Assembly (NCBI GenBank): GCA_035293945.1
Contig: DATGLV010000017.1
Location: 1 to 53,476 of the forward strand
Direction of reading: 5' to 3'
DNA length: 53,476 bases
From: VAZQ01 sp035293945
GTDB taxonomy: Bacteria; Pseudomonadota; Alphaproteobacteria; Rhizobiales; Xanthobacteraceae
Shown here: positions 36,844-45,426 of the stretch, one piece after another
Layout of the letters: each line of letters opens with the position of its first letter
How positions within the stretch are numbered: the stretch's first letter is position 1
The notes under the pieces: generated by a model
Told to the model about the DNA's origin: nothing
Database searches by the model: none
Seen by the model: the letters and a program-made list of their open reading frames with translations, nothing else
Program-made: the position numbers and the translations under genes

Positions 36844-37485
36844 GTGGCCAGATTTTTGGCGGTCTCACTGGCGGTGCTCACAGCTGTGTGGCCGCGGGTT
36901 TTGCTTTCGCAGTCGGCCGAGCCAAGCGACAGTGTTCATGTCGGCGACATGTGGATCTACGACCGGACAGACAACATCACCGGGGCGCCGATGAATACCT
37001 TCACCTCCATGGTGACGGAAGTCTCACCCAAGGAGATCACGACGAGCGTCATTTTTCGCGGCAATAACGGGCGGGGGTTGGTCGTCTTCGACCACGATTG
37101 GAACCGCACCGTGGAAAACGATAATCGGTACAGCCCGAACGATGGTCACGGAATTCATGCGCCGCTGGCGGTCGGTAAGGAGTGGCGATACGAATATATT
37201 TGGAAAAACCTGCAAAACGGCGTCAGCATGAAGGATACGGGCCTGTCGAAGGTCGTGGCGCAGGAGACCCTTACGACGTCGGCCGGCACTTTCGATACTT
37301 TCAAGATCGACCGGCGGGTGAAGGAATTTAATGTGGCAGATCCGTCGCGGCTCTTCGATATTGAAATGCTCATGTGGTTCTCGCCGCAGATCAATCATTG
37401 GATCCGCCGCACCTTTACGGTCAAGGCGGAGGGCCGCGTCCGCGCCAGCTCGACCGACGATTTGATCAACTATTTGCAGGAATGA
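36844..37485 (+). CDS. Paralogue array, copy 4: secreted protein of unknown family
   Basis: This 213-residue copy starts at a GTG with GGAG seven bases upstream. A signal peptide ends VLLSQ-S. The framework is VGDMWIYDRTDNITGAPMNT, SPKEITTSVIFRGNNGRG, VVFDHDWNRTVEND, PNDGHGIHAPLAVGKEWRYE, TTSAGTFDTFKIDRRVKEFN and SPQINHWIRRTFT, with a shorter ending DDLINYLQE. A 97-base gap separates it from copy 3, with a possible internal promoter. The mature part has no cysteine. Confidence 0.8.
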   Translation: MARFLAVSLAVLTAVWPRVLLSQSAEPSDSVHVGDMWIYDRTDNITGAPMNTFTSMVTEVSPKEITTSVIFRGNNGRGLVVFDHDWNRTVENDNRYSPNDGHGIHAPLAVGKEWRYEYIWKNLQNGVSMKDTGLSKVVAQETLTTSAGTFDTFKIDRRVKEFNVADPSRLFDIEMLMWFSPQINHWIRRTFTVKAEGRVRASSTDDLINYLQE

Positions 37486-37556
37486 AGTAGTAAGCCATCA
37501 CGGCGGCAGGTTGTGGCGAAAGGGACGGTCCTGGCCTCAAGGCCGAGGGGCGCGGC

Positions 37557-38207
37557 ATGATACGATCTTGCATTGCTCTGTTGCTCGCGTTGGCGGCTTC
37601 GCTTTCCGGTGCGGCCTTGGCGCAGGCTCCCGACGATCCCGTGAATGCTGTCCAGGTCGGTGATCAGTGGACTTACGTTACCAAGGACGAGATCACCGGA
37701 AGCGTAGGCGACCGCCGTACCGCGACCGTCACCGAAATAACACCGAAAGAGATCGTCACCCGGATGGTGCGCTCCAACGGCAGCTCGGTGATAGCTTTTG
37801 ATCACGAATGGAACAGGACCAAGGTCGGGAACCTGGAGTTCAAGCCGCACGATGCGAATGGCGTTCAGTTTCCGCTCGCTGTAGGCAAGGAGTGGCGCCT
37901 GCAATACTTCGCGAGCGACACGAAGACCGGCGCCATCTACAAGGGGGCCGACGTGTCGAAGGTGGTTGCGCAGGAAACGATCACCAATGATGCGGGGACG
38001 TTTGATGTCTTCAGAATTGAGCGGCAGGTCAAGGAGCACAATACGAAGGCCCCGTCGCGAGGCAGCGAGTCTCAGATTACTCTTCTCTACGCACCGCAGA
38101 TCAATCATTGGGTGCGCAGAACGATCCTTTTCAGAGTCGAGAAGCGGCTGCGTTCCAATCAGACCGATGAACTCGTCGATTTCAAGCTGAGCCGACAGGG
38201 CCTCTAA
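37557..38207 (+). CDS. Paralogue array, copy 5: secreted protein of unknown family
   Basis: This 216-residue copy ends the array. The ATG at 37557 has GAGGGG seven bases upstream; a signal peptide ends ALAQ-A. It contains VGDQWTYVTKDEITGSVGDR, TPKEIVTRMV, IAFDHEWNRTKVGNLEFKPH, FPLAVGKEWRLQYF, NDAGTFDVFRIERQVKEHNT and APQINHWVRRTIL, ending TDELVDFKLSRQGL. It is closest to copy 3 (DEITG, FDHEWNR, GNLE-KP, RIERQVKE-NTK). A hairpin just downstream may end transcription. Confidence 0.8.
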   Translation: MIRSCIALLLALAASLSGAALAQAPDDPVNAVQVGDQWTYVTKDEITGSVGDRRTATVTEITPKEIVTRMVRSNGSSVIAFDHEWNRTKVGNLEFKPHDANGVQFPLAVGKEWRLQYFASDTKTGAIYKGADVSKVVAQETITNDAGTFDVFRIERQVKEHNTKAPSRGSESQITLLYAPQINHWVRRTILFRVEKRLRSNQTDELVDFKLSRQGL

Positions 38208-38214
38208 GCAATCG

Positions 38215-38236
38215 CAGACCCGGTGCTTGGGGTCTG
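38215..38236 (+). terminator. Hairpin after the paralogue array
   Basis: CAGACCC and GGGTCTG form a perfect 7-bp stem with an 8-base loop, starting 8 bases after the stop of copy 5 and ending before the convergent membrane-protein gene. There is no clear T-run, so it is at best a weak or bidirectional terminator. Confidence 0.4.
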
Positions 38237-38247
38237 TGCCCAGCCTC

Positions 38248-39159
38248 TCATCGCATTGACACGATCATCCCATGTGAGGTGATCACCACCCAGCGGCCGT
38301 CCTGGCGGCGGATCGCTTCGATGCGGCCGAGGCCGGGCAGGATGTCGCCGGGCTCGACCTCGACCATGGCGCCGACACGGCTCTGCAGCATGGCGACGCC
38401 GCGATAGACGTCGCGTACCGCCCAGCCGGGCACAACCGCGCTCGGTGTGGCACCCGGGAGCGGACCGGTCGGCGTGACGGAAGCCGCCGGATTGGCCGGC
38501 GTTATCGAGCCAGTCGCATCCCTTGCGGCTGCGGACGCGTCCTTGGGCAGCATGGACTCCGTCTTGGCCGCGTCCGACTTCGGCGTTGCCGATTGGGCGC
38601 GCTCGACCCGGTCGAAGCGCTCGGAGAGCTTGTTGTATTGGGCGGTGGTGTTGCGGCCCGCCGCATCGACACCCGCTTTCAGCGAAGCGACCTCCGACCG
38701 CAACTGGGAGAGCGCGCTCTGCAGCGCGATCGTCGGATCGGGGGCGGCTTGAGGCGCCGGCTCGCTCGCAAGCCGCGCCATGACGGTCGCGCCCAGCACA
38801 CCCGCCATTGCGCCGAACGCCGCGGCCGCCACTACCGAGGCGGCGAGAGCCGTGAGCTTGTTGAAACGACGCCGCGTCTTCACACCCGCAGCGGAGCTCG
38901 TGCTCGCGGTGGCAACGAACCGAATGATGTCGCGGGTCGGCAGATCGGCATGCGGCGTCGGCGCCACGCTCTCCGATCCCGCCGCGGCGCGCTCTGCGGA
39001 TTCCTCCACACCCACGGGCGAGATTGTCGGAGAATCGACCTGCTCCAGCTGGCCGGTGTCTGCCGGCGCTTCGCCCGACCCCGCGGCCAGCGTCTCCTGC
39101 TTGCTCTCTCCCAATGCCTTCTCGCCCGAGGCCTTGTCGTCCAAAGTGTTCTTTTCCAT
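38248..39159 (-). CDS. Coiled-coil inner-membrane protein, unknown
   Basis: This 303-residue protein has an acidic, disordered N-terminal region of about 95 residues, then one membrane helix (LTALAASVVAAAAFGAMAGVLGATVMA), a coiled-coil stretch (LQSALSQLRSEVASLKAGVDAA...YNKLSERFDRVER), a proline/alanine-rich linker and a C-terminal small domain (GWAVRDVYRGVAMLQSRVG, VEPGDILPGLGRIEAIRRQD, GRWVVITSHGMIVSMR). The C-terminal block with DVYRGxAxLQ and PGDxLPGxGRIExIxRxxGxWVV is, as I recall, a conserved hypothetical family in Rhizobiales. The start at 39159 avoids 17 unconserved codons upstream. Confidence 0.7.
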   Translation of the reverse strand: MEKNTLDDKASGEKALGESKQETLAAGSGEAPADTGQLEQVDSPTISPVGVEESAERAAAGSESVAPTPHADLPTRDIIRFVATASTSSAAGVKTRRRFNKLTALAASVVAAAAFGAMAGVLGATVMARLASEPAPQAAPDPTIALQSALSQLRSEVASLKAGVDAAGRNTTAQYNKLSERFDRVERAQSATPKSDAAKTESMLPKDASAAARDATGSITPANPAASVTPTGPLPGATPSAVVPGWAVRDVYRGVAMLQSRVGAMVEVEPGDILPGLGRIEAIRRQDGRWVVITSHGMIVSMR

Positions 39160-39228
39160 GACCGTCCCCAATTCGAAAGTTGACGAATTGGAAACGATTG
39201 CGGTTACCAATCGGTTACGATTTTCGCA

Positions 39229-40017
39229 TCATCTCGGGCCGGCGAGCATTTCGAGCGCCGCGGCATGGACGCGCCGGTCGCCGGCCGCAACGATGCGGCC
39301 GCCCGCATGCGGCGGTCCATTCTCCCAGGTGGTGATCACCCCGCCGGCGCCGGTGATGATCGGCACCAATGCCAGCACGTCATGCGGCTTGAGCCCGGTC
39401 TCGATCAGGAGGTCGACGTGGCCGGCAGCCAGCATGCAATAGGCATAACAATCGCCGCCATAGCGCGAGAGGAGTGCGGCGTCCTCGACACGGCCGAAGG
39501 CCTCGCGATCGGCCTCATTCATCAGCCGCGGGCTGGTCGTGAACAGGACCGCCTCCGCGAGGCTCGCGCACGGGCGCACCCGCAGATCGCGTTTGCCATT
39601 GGGCCCCCGATAGTGGGCGGCGCCCCCCTCGCCGGAGAATCGCTCGCGGGTGAAGGGCTGATCCATGACGCCGAACACCGGCAGACCGAACCGCGTCAGC
39701 GCGATCAGCGTGCCCCAGGCCGGCATGCCGGAAATGAAGGACTTGGTGCCGTCGATAGGATCGAGATACCAGACATATTCAGTATCGGCGTGCTCCGCCC
39801 CGAATTCCTCGCCGACGATTCCGTGGTCTGGGAAATGGCGCCGGATCAGCGCGCGCATAACGGTTTCTGCTGCATGATCAGCAGCCGTTACCGGGTCGAA
39901 CGCGCCCGGGCCTCCCTTGTCGCGCACGTTCAAGGCCGTGCGGAAGAACGGCAGGATGGTTTCACCTGCTGCGTTCGCAAGCTGGTCGACGAAGGCTGCA
40001 AAATCGATGGCCGTCAT
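39229..40017 (-). CDS. hisN: Inositol monophosphatase family, histidinol-phosphatase type
   Basis: This 262-residue enzyme carries the family metal-binding motifs: GEEFG at about residues 69-73, WYLDPIDGTKSFISGMPAWG in the middle and LKPHDVLALVPIITGAGG near the C-terminus, where the second metal Asp sits. HisN of alphaproteobacteria dephosphorylates L-histidinol phosphate in histidine synthesis. The FISGMPAWGTLIAL stretch is typical of the HisN branch. No other his gene is adjacent. Confidence 0.8.
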   Translation of the reverse strand: MTAIDFAAFVDQLANAAGETILPFFRTALNVRDKGGPGAFDPVTAADHAAETVMRALIRRHFPDHGIVGEEFGAEHADTEYVWYLDPIDGTKSFISGMPAWGTLIALTRFGLPVFGVMDQPFTRERFSGEGGAAHYRGPNGKRDLRVRPCASLAEAVLFTTSPRLMNEADREAFGRVEDAALLSRYGGDCYAYCMLAAGHVDLLIETGLKPHDVLALVPIITGAGGVITTWENGPPHAGGRIVAAGDRRVHAAALEMLAGPR

Positions 40018-40224
40018 TGCTCCCTCTGGCCGTGACGTGGTTTTGAAGCAACCAAAAAGCGTCTCGTTGGTTTTTGCCGGATGCGTGCTAAGCCATTGAG
40101 GATAAGTATGAAAGCAGACATGGGTCAGACCCCGAACGAGCCTCGGTTGAGGCAGGTCTGCTATGCAGAATTTCTATAAATAATAGGTCAATACCACTTG
40201 CTTTTTGTGCGATGCGATGCCATG

Positions 40225-40322
40225 TTGTTGCGGTGCGGTAACGCCTCGCGTTACCGCTGCCCTCCTTGGGCGTTTCCTCCCTAGACTTGGGCCGCTTGCA
40301 ACCGCGAGCGGCCCCTTTTTTT
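40225..40322 (+). ncRNA. Likely trans-acting small RNA with CCUCC anti-Shine-Dalgarno loops (alpha-r14-like)
   Basis: Three stem-loops follow each other. The first has perfect arms GCGGTAACGC and GCGTTACCGC with a 3-base loop (40235-40257), the second pairs GCCC with GGGC around TCCTT, and the third is a strong terminator. Between the second and third lies TTTCCTCCCTAGACTTGGG, with exposed CCTCC motifs complementary to ribosome-binding sites. From memory this closely resembles the alpha-r14 (NfeR1-like) small RNA family of Rhizobiales, which represses transporter mRNAs. The 5' end is approximate. No flanking gene is on the plus strand, so an independent transcript best explains the terminator. 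Confidence 0.6.
40289..40322 (+). terminator. Rho-independent terminator of the small RNA
   Basis: GGGCCGCT and AGCGGCCC form a perfect 8-bp GC-rich stem around a 10-base loop, followed by one C and seven Ts. This is a textbook intrinsic terminator on the plus strand. Both flanking genes are on the minus strand, so it must serve a transcript starting in this intergenic region. Confidence 0.8.
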
Positions 40323-40460
40323 GTGCCTCTCTCTTTCGGCGGTGTTTGTTTGGTCTCGGTGCCGTTATCCTGCGGGCCGATCTCTGCGACCTGATCTTTG
40401 CTGTCGCCGTAGAAGGTTCGGCACCGACGCCGCCTCGGCTCGGCGGCCGCATGGCTATGC

Positions 40461-41348
40461 TTATTCGGCTGCAGCCCGGTAAGGCCGCAGCTCTTGCACC
40501 GGGATCGCGCCAATAACATCGGCGAGGCTTTCGAGATCGGCCGCGACGGCTTGAAACGAAGCGGAACGCTCGTAGCGGCGCTCATCCATGTAGAGCGCGC
40601 GGTTGAGCTCGAGCTGAATGGCGTGCAGCCCCACCGCCGGATTGCCGTAGTGCTCGGTGATGAAGCCGCCCGCATAGGGCTTGTTGCGGCTGACCACGTA
40701 ACCGCGGCTGCGCAACAGCTCCTCGATGCTTTCGACGACCGCAGGCACGCAACTGGTGCCATAGCGGTCGCCGAGCACGATGTCGGCGCGCGGCCGTTCG
40801 TCCTTGGCGCCGGCCGTCGAGGGCATCGAATGACAATCGACCAGGACCGCCGCCCCGAATTCCCGATGTTGCCGGGTGAATAATCGGCGCAACGCCCGAT
40901 GATAGGGTTTGTAGAGGCCCTCGATGCGCCGGATGGCGTCCTCTACGGGAATCCGCTGACCATAGATTTCCTGCGCCTCGCCAACCACCCGGGCAACCGT
41001 GCCGAGACCTCCCGCCACCCGCATCGAGCGGGTATTGGCAAAGGAGGGGAGCCGGCCATCGAACATGCGCGGATCAAGCTCGTAGGGCTCGCGGTTCACG
41101 TCGACGTAGCAGCGGGGAAAGTGCGCCCGCATCAGCGGGTAGCCGTGCCGCACCACGCCGGCGAAGAGCTCGTCGACAAAGGAGTCCTCGGAGCGGCGCA
41201 ACGCCGCGATGTCGAGCCGCGCGGCGGTGAGGAAAGCCTGCGGGTAAATGCTGCCGCTATGCGGGGAATTGAAGACGGCCGGCCCGCGCCATTCGTGCGG
41301 TTCCAAAATCTCGAAGGGGAGCTCGAATTCGTCCTTCGCTTCGTGCAT
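40461..41348 (-). CDS. N-formylglutamate amidohydrolase family protein
   Basis: This 295-residue enzyme has the family pattern: VFNSPHSGSIYPQ with the first metal His, RSEDSFVDELF, FPRCYVDVNREPYELDPRMF, VLVDCHSMPS and the C-terminal GGFITEHYGNPAVGLHAIQLELNRALYMDE. HutG-type enzymes release glutamate from N-formylglutamate in histidine breakdown, but many family members lie outside hut operons and act on other formylated or acylated amino acids. No hut genes are nearby. It is divergent from cpdR, 262 bases away. Confidence 0.83.
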   Translation of the reverse strand: MHEAKDEFELPFEILEPHEWRGPAVFNSPHSGSIYPQAFLTAARLDIAALRRSEDSFVDELFAGVVRHGYPLMRAHFPRCYVDVNREPYELDPRMFDGRLPSFANTRSMRVAGGLGTVARVVGEAQEIYGQRIPVEDAIRRIEGLYKPYHRALRRLFTRQHREFGAAVLVDCHSMPSTAGAKDERPRADIVLGDRYGTSCVPAVVESIEELLRSRGYVVSRNKPYAGGFITEHYGNPAVGLHAIQLELNRALYMDERRYERSASFQAVAADLESLADVIGAIPVQELRPYRAAAE

Positions 41349-41610
41349 GAATCGGCTTTGCCTTCAGCGTGCGGACCAAACGGTCCTGCCGCTCGCCATT
41401 TTCACCACCACTATCCCGGCAAACGCGGTATTGTCCATTACCAAGTACGGAAGCAGCTCGCGCGCGGGGCTTCACTCGATATTTACCGAGTGCACGCCTA
41501 ATGCAAGTCTCTGGGACGAGAAAGCTCACGAGAAGTCTACTGCAGACGCTTCTTGGGGACGTGATGAGTCGGCCGGCCGTCGCGGCTCGCCGGTGGGAGC
41601 GAGCCTGAAC

Positions 41611-41970
41611 ATGGCGAAGATACTGCTTGCCGAAGACGATACCGACATGCGCCGCTTTCTGGTCAAGGCGCTGCAAAATGCCGGATTCGAGGTGATTTCC
41701 TACGACAACGGCCTCTCCGCCTACCAGCGGCTGCGCGAGGAGCCCTTCGAGCTGCTGCTCACCGATATCGTGATGCCGGAGATGGACGGCATCGAGCTTG
41801 CCCGGCGGGCTTCCGAGATCGACCCGGATATAAAGATCATGTTCATCACCGGCTTTGCGGCCGTCGCCCTCAACTCCGATTCGGCCGCGCCCAAGAATGC
41901 CAAGGTTCTGTCCAAGCCGGTCCACCTGCGCGAGCTGGTCAGCGAGGTGAACAAGCTCCTGGCCGCCTGA
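41611..41970 (+). CDS. cpdR: Cell-cycle response regulator CpdR
   Basis: This 119-residue single receiver domain reads MAKILLAEDDTDMRRFLVKA from the ATG at 41611, with the phosphoacceptor Asp52 in LLLTDIVMPEMDGIELARRA, the switch Thr in IMFITGFAAVAL and the invariant Lys in VLSKPVHLRELVSEVNKLL. This matches CpdR closely. Unphosphorylated CpdR directs ClpXP to the cell pole to degrade CtrA and other proteins. An open frame extends upstream, but its sequence is not receiver-like, so the ATG at 41611 is used. Its position next to tRNA-Val is typical of Rhizobiales. Confidence 0.88.
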   Translation: MAKILLAEDDTDMRRFLVKALQNAGFEVISYDNGLSAYQRLREEPFELLLTDIVMPEMDGIELARRASEIDPDIKIMFITGFAAVALNSDSAAPKNAKVLSKPVHLRELVSEVNKLLAA

Positions 41971-42109
41971 GCGGTCACCGGTGCCGGCGGGCGCTTGCCT
42001 CCTCCGGGGGGAGCCGATATGACGGTGACCCCGTGCCCGCATCAGCTCCGGCCCGTTAGCCACCTATAGCCTCACGGGACGCCTGCGGACGAAGTTGCGG
42101 GACGAATAA

Positions 42110-42184
42110 GGGCGCGTAGCTCAGCGGAAGAGCACTACCTTGACATGGTAGGGGTCACAGGTTCGATCCCTGTCGCGCCCACCA
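42110..42184 (+). tRNA. tRNA-Val (anticodon GAC)
   Basis: The cloverleaf folds completely: acceptor GGGCGCG with CGCGCCC, D-arm GCTC...GAGC, anticodon stem CTACC/GGTAG around TTGACAT, and T-arm ACAGG-TTCGATC-CCTGT. The anticodon GAC is at 42142-42144 and reads valine codons GTC and GTT. CCA is encoded at the 3' end. No integrase or attachment site is seen at the 3' end. Confidence 0.95.
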
Positions 42185-42261
42185 TCCCCGTGATTCGGCC
42201 TTCGTGAGCGGACCGACCTTGCTTCCCGCTTGAGCGCCGCTGATGAATCGGGGCAGGCGCT

Positions 42262-45200
42262 TCAAGCCGGCTCGTCTGAGGACGAACGGGGCCCGTGCTG
42301 CCGCCGGACCAGGCGAAGCGCGGCTTGTTGGACCCGCTCGAATGCCACGAAGAGAGCCGGCACGAACAGAACGCCGATAAAGCTTGCCAGCAGCATTCCA
42401 CCAAACACCGTCGTTCCGATCGACTGGCGCGCGCCTGCGCCCGCGCCGGTCGCGATCACGAGCGGTATGACCCCGATGATGAACGCCAGCGCGGTCATCA
42501 TGACCGGGCGGTAGCGCGTGCGGGCGCCCTCCTCGGCGGCAGAGATCAGTGTCGTGCCGCCGCGCTGCAGGCGGTCCTTGGCGAACTCGACGATCAGGAT
42601 CGCGTTCTTCGCGGAAAGACCGATAAGCAGCACGAGGCCGATCTGCCCATATACGTCGAGCTGCGTGCCGCGCAGCAGCAGGGCAGCGAGGCCGCCGAGC
42701 GACGCGAACGCGACCGGCAGCATCACGGAGATCGGCAACATCCAGCTCTCGTACAGGGCCACCAGGAACAGGAACGAGAAGATCACAGCGAACAGGAAGG
42801 CGGAAAATTCCTGGCCGCTCGAGAGGCGCTCCTGGTACGACATGCCGGTCCAATCGATGCCGAAGCCGCTCGGCAGCTGCTTGCTCGCGATCTGCTCCAT
42901 CGCGGCCATCGCCTGTCCGGTGCTGCGGCCAGGCCTTGTGGCGCCGTTGATCAACACCGCCGGGAAGAGGTTGAACGTGTTGATCGCGTCGGCGCCCTGC
43001 AGAGTGGTGATGTTGACGAGCCCCTCGACCGGAACCATGGAGCCGCTCGAGCTGCGCACATAAAGCTGGTTAATGTCGCTCAGCTTCATCCGGAACTGCG
43101 CATCAGCCTGCGCGATGACCTGGAATACGAAGTTTTGATAATTGAAATGATTGATGAACTGTCCGCCGAGATTGGCCTGCAGGGTCTGGTAGACATCGAG
43201 CGGCGTGACGCCAAGCAAGGCTGCGCGGGTAACGTCGACACTCACCATTATTTGCGGCACGTCTGCCGAAAAGCCGGTGAACACCGAGGTCAGATTGGGG
43301 TCCTGGTTGGCCGCGAAGATGAGCGCCCGCGCGGTCGCGGCGAGGTCTTGGATCGACTGTCCCTGCCGCGCCTGGAGCGCGATGTTGATGCCGCCGGCCG
43401 CGCTGATCCCGGGAATCGAAGGCGGGCTGAAGCTGCTCACCAGGGCCGCCGGGATTGCGTTCAGCTGCGGCTGCAGCTTCGCGATCACGGCCGGGATCGC
43501 CTCGTCCGCACCGCGCTCGCCCCAGGGTCGCATGATCACGATCACCGAGGCCGCATTGGCGCCGCGCGATCCGGAAACCAGGCTGAACCCGCCGAGCTCG
43601 ATCGAGTGTGCTACGCCCGGCGTTGCTCGCGCCATGCGGCCGATCTGGTCGATGATGGCCTGCGTGCGCTCGAGCGAGGCGCCGGCTGGCATCCGCACGT
43701 CGATGAAGAAATAGCCCTGATCCTCGGTAGGAAGAAAGCCGATCGGGATCGCTGCAAAGGCGACGTATGACAGAGCGAAGGCCGCTAGGATGCCGGCTCC
43801 TGCGATTACCAGGCGTCGCGACAGGAACGCGACCACGTGACCGTAATAGTCCCGCGCGAGCGAGAAGCCGCGATTGAACCAGCGGAAAGCGAAAAAGCGC
43901 GCGCGCCCGGGCGGTCGAAGGATCAGCACGCACAGCGCTGGACTGAGCGTCAGCGCATTGACGCCGGATATCAGGACCGAGACCGAGATTGTCACGGCAA
44001 ATTGCCGGTAAAGCGCGCCCGTAATTCCGGAGATGAACCCGACCGGCGCAAACACCGCAACCAGAACCAAGGTGGTCGCGATCACCGGCCCGGTAATCTC
44101 ACGCATGGCTTGCTCGGTCGCTTCCGCAAGCGGCCGGTCGGGCCTTTCCTCGAGGTTGCGCGTGACGTTCTCGACCACCACGATCGCGTCGTCGACCACC
44201 AGCGTGATGGCGAGCACCACGGCGAACAGGTCAACCGTGTTGGCCGAATAGCCGAGCAGATAGAGGACGGCGAAGACGCCGATCAGAGAGACCGGTATCG
44301 CCAGGGTCGGGATTAGGGTGGCGCGCCAGTCCTGCAGAAACAGATAGACGACCGCGACAACGAGGACGAGCGTGATCGCCAAGGTCTGCAGGATCTCGGT
44401 GATGTTCGCCCGCACGAAATTCGTCGCATTGTAGACGATCTCGTAGCTCAGGTCGGGCGGAAAATTCTTGGCGAGCGCCTGCATCTGCTGTTCGACCGAA
44501 TTGGCGACCGCAAGCGCATTGGCGTCGGGCGTCTGGTAGATGGCGAGCGTCGCCGAAGGCCGCCCGTCGAGCCCGGAGCTCGACGAGTATTGCTGAGCGG
44601 CGAGCTCGACCTTCGCGATATCGCCTACGCGCACCACGCCCCCGTCGGGGTTGGTGCGCACCACGATCCTCTCGAACTCCGGCACGCTGCTCAGCTGGCC
44701 GGGAGCAAGCACCGTCAGCTGCTGCTGCTGGTTTCCGGTCACCGGCGGCTGTCCGATCTGGCCGGCGGCAGCCTGCACGTTCTGCGCCTGGACCGCGGCA
44801 ATCACATCCGCCGCGTTGAGCCCCAGCGCCGTCATGCGGATCGGATCGAGCCATATCCGCATGGCGTAGAGCCGTTCGCCGAAAATGTTGGTCTGGCCGA
44901 CCCCCGTCGTGCGCGCGATCGGCTGTTGCACCTGCATGTAGGTATAATTCGAGATGAAGACCTGGTCGTGCGAGTTGTTGGGCGAGAACAGATTGACCGC
45001 CAGCACGAAATTGCTGGTGGCTGCGCGCACCGTCAGCCCCTCCTGCTGCACCTCGCTGGGCAGCTGTGGAAGCGCCAGCTGCACCCGGTTCTGTACGTTG
45101 ACCTGATCGATGTTCGGGTCTGTGCCCGGCGCAAACGTGACCACCAGGCTGTAGTCTCCGGAGCTCGAGCTTGTGCTCTGCATGTAAAGCATGTCCGGCA

Positions 45201-45426
45201 CACCGTTGACCTGCACCTCAATCGGCTGCCCCACGGTGGTGGTCAGCGCGGCGGCGCTCGCACCCGGATAGCTGGCATTGACCGTGATCTGCGGCGGCAT
45301 CAGGTTTGGATATTGCGCAATCGGAATGACCGAAAGCGCGAGCAGGCCGGCCAGCGTGACAACGACGGAAATGACGATCGCGAAATTGGGGCGATGGATG
45401 AAGAAAGTCGACAGCGTCGGCATCAC
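42262..45426 (-). CDS. RND efflux pump inner-membrane transporter, AcrB/MexB type
   Basis: This 1054-residue protein has the HAE1-family layout of 12 membrane helices and two large periplasmic loops. It begins TFFIHRPNFAIVISVVVTLAGLLAL. The proton-relay Asp pair is in LAITLVVDDAIVVVENVTR (helix 4) and the Lys is in LSAKNAILIVEFAKD (helix 10). It exports drugs, detergents or plant compounds with an adaptor and an outer-membrane channel. Its start overlaps the stop of the adaptor gene (ATGA). No TolC-type gene is adjacent, so a distant channel must be used. Confidence 0.93.
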   Translation of the reverse strand: MMPTLSTFFIHRPNFAIVISVVVTLAGLLALSVIPIAQYPNLMPPQITVNASYPGASAAALTTTVGQPIEVQVNGVPDMLYMQSTSSSSGDYSLVVTFAPGTDPNIDQVNVQNRVQLALPQLPSEVQQEGLTVRAATSNFVLAVNLFSPNNSHDQVFISNYTYMQVQQPIARTTGVGQTNIFGERLYAMRIWLDPIRMTALGLNAADVIAAVQAQNVQAAAGQIGQPPVTGNQQQQLTVLAPGQLSSVPEFERIVVRTNPDGGVVRVGDIAKVELAAQQYSSSSGLDGRPSATLAIYQTPDANALAVANSVEQQMQALAKNFPPDLSYEIVYNATNFVRANITEILQTLAITLVLVVAVVYLFLQDWRATLIPTLAIPVSLIGVFAVLYLLGYSANTVDLFAVVLAITLVVDDAIVVVENVTRNLEERPDRPLAEATEQAMREITGPVIATTLVLVAVFAPVGFISGITGALYRQFAVTISVSVLISGVNALTLSPALCVLILRPPGRARFFAFRWFNRGFSLARDYYGHVVAFLSRRLVIAGAGILAAFALSYVAFAAIPIGFLPTEDQGYFFIDVRMPAGASLERTQAIIDQIGRMARATPGVAHSIELGGFSLVSGSRGANAASVIVIMRPWGERGADEAIPAVIAKLQPQLNAIPAALVSSFSPPSIPGISAAGGINIALQARQGQSIQDLAATARALIFAANQDPNLTSVFTGFSADVPQIMVSVDVTRAALLGVTPLDVYQTLQANLGGQFINHFNYQNFVFQVIAQADAQFRMKLSDINQLYVRSSSGSMVPVEGLVNITTLQGADAINTFNLFPAVLINGATRPGRSTGQAMAAMEQIASKQLPSGFGIDWTGMSYQERLSSGQEFSAFLFAVIFSFLFLVALYESWMLPISVMLPVAFASLGGLAALLLRGTQLDVYGQIGLVLLIGLSAKNAILIVEFAKDRLQRGGTTLISAAEEGARTRYRPVMMTALAFIIGVIPLVIATGAGAGARQSIGTTVFGGMLLASFIGVLFVPALFVAFERVQQAALRLVRRQHGPRSSSDEPA

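Larger units (their letters stand above)
40018..40460. other. Intergenic region hosting a likely small RNA
   Basis: No protein gene is supported here. The only clear structure is the set of stem-loops with terminator at 40225-40322, described separately. A minus-strand frame continues out of the amidohydrolase region in a wrong frame and is not a gene. Confidence 0.5.

Noticed and set aside
34613..38207. Reading the five-gene array as a CRISPR-like or DNA-level tandem repeat
   Set aside because: The similarity is at protein level with diverged DNA and separate start signals; these are distinct genes, not sequence repeats.
42110..42184. tRNA-Val as an integration site of a genomic island
   Set aside because: No integrase and no repeat of the tRNA 3' end were seen on either side within the window.
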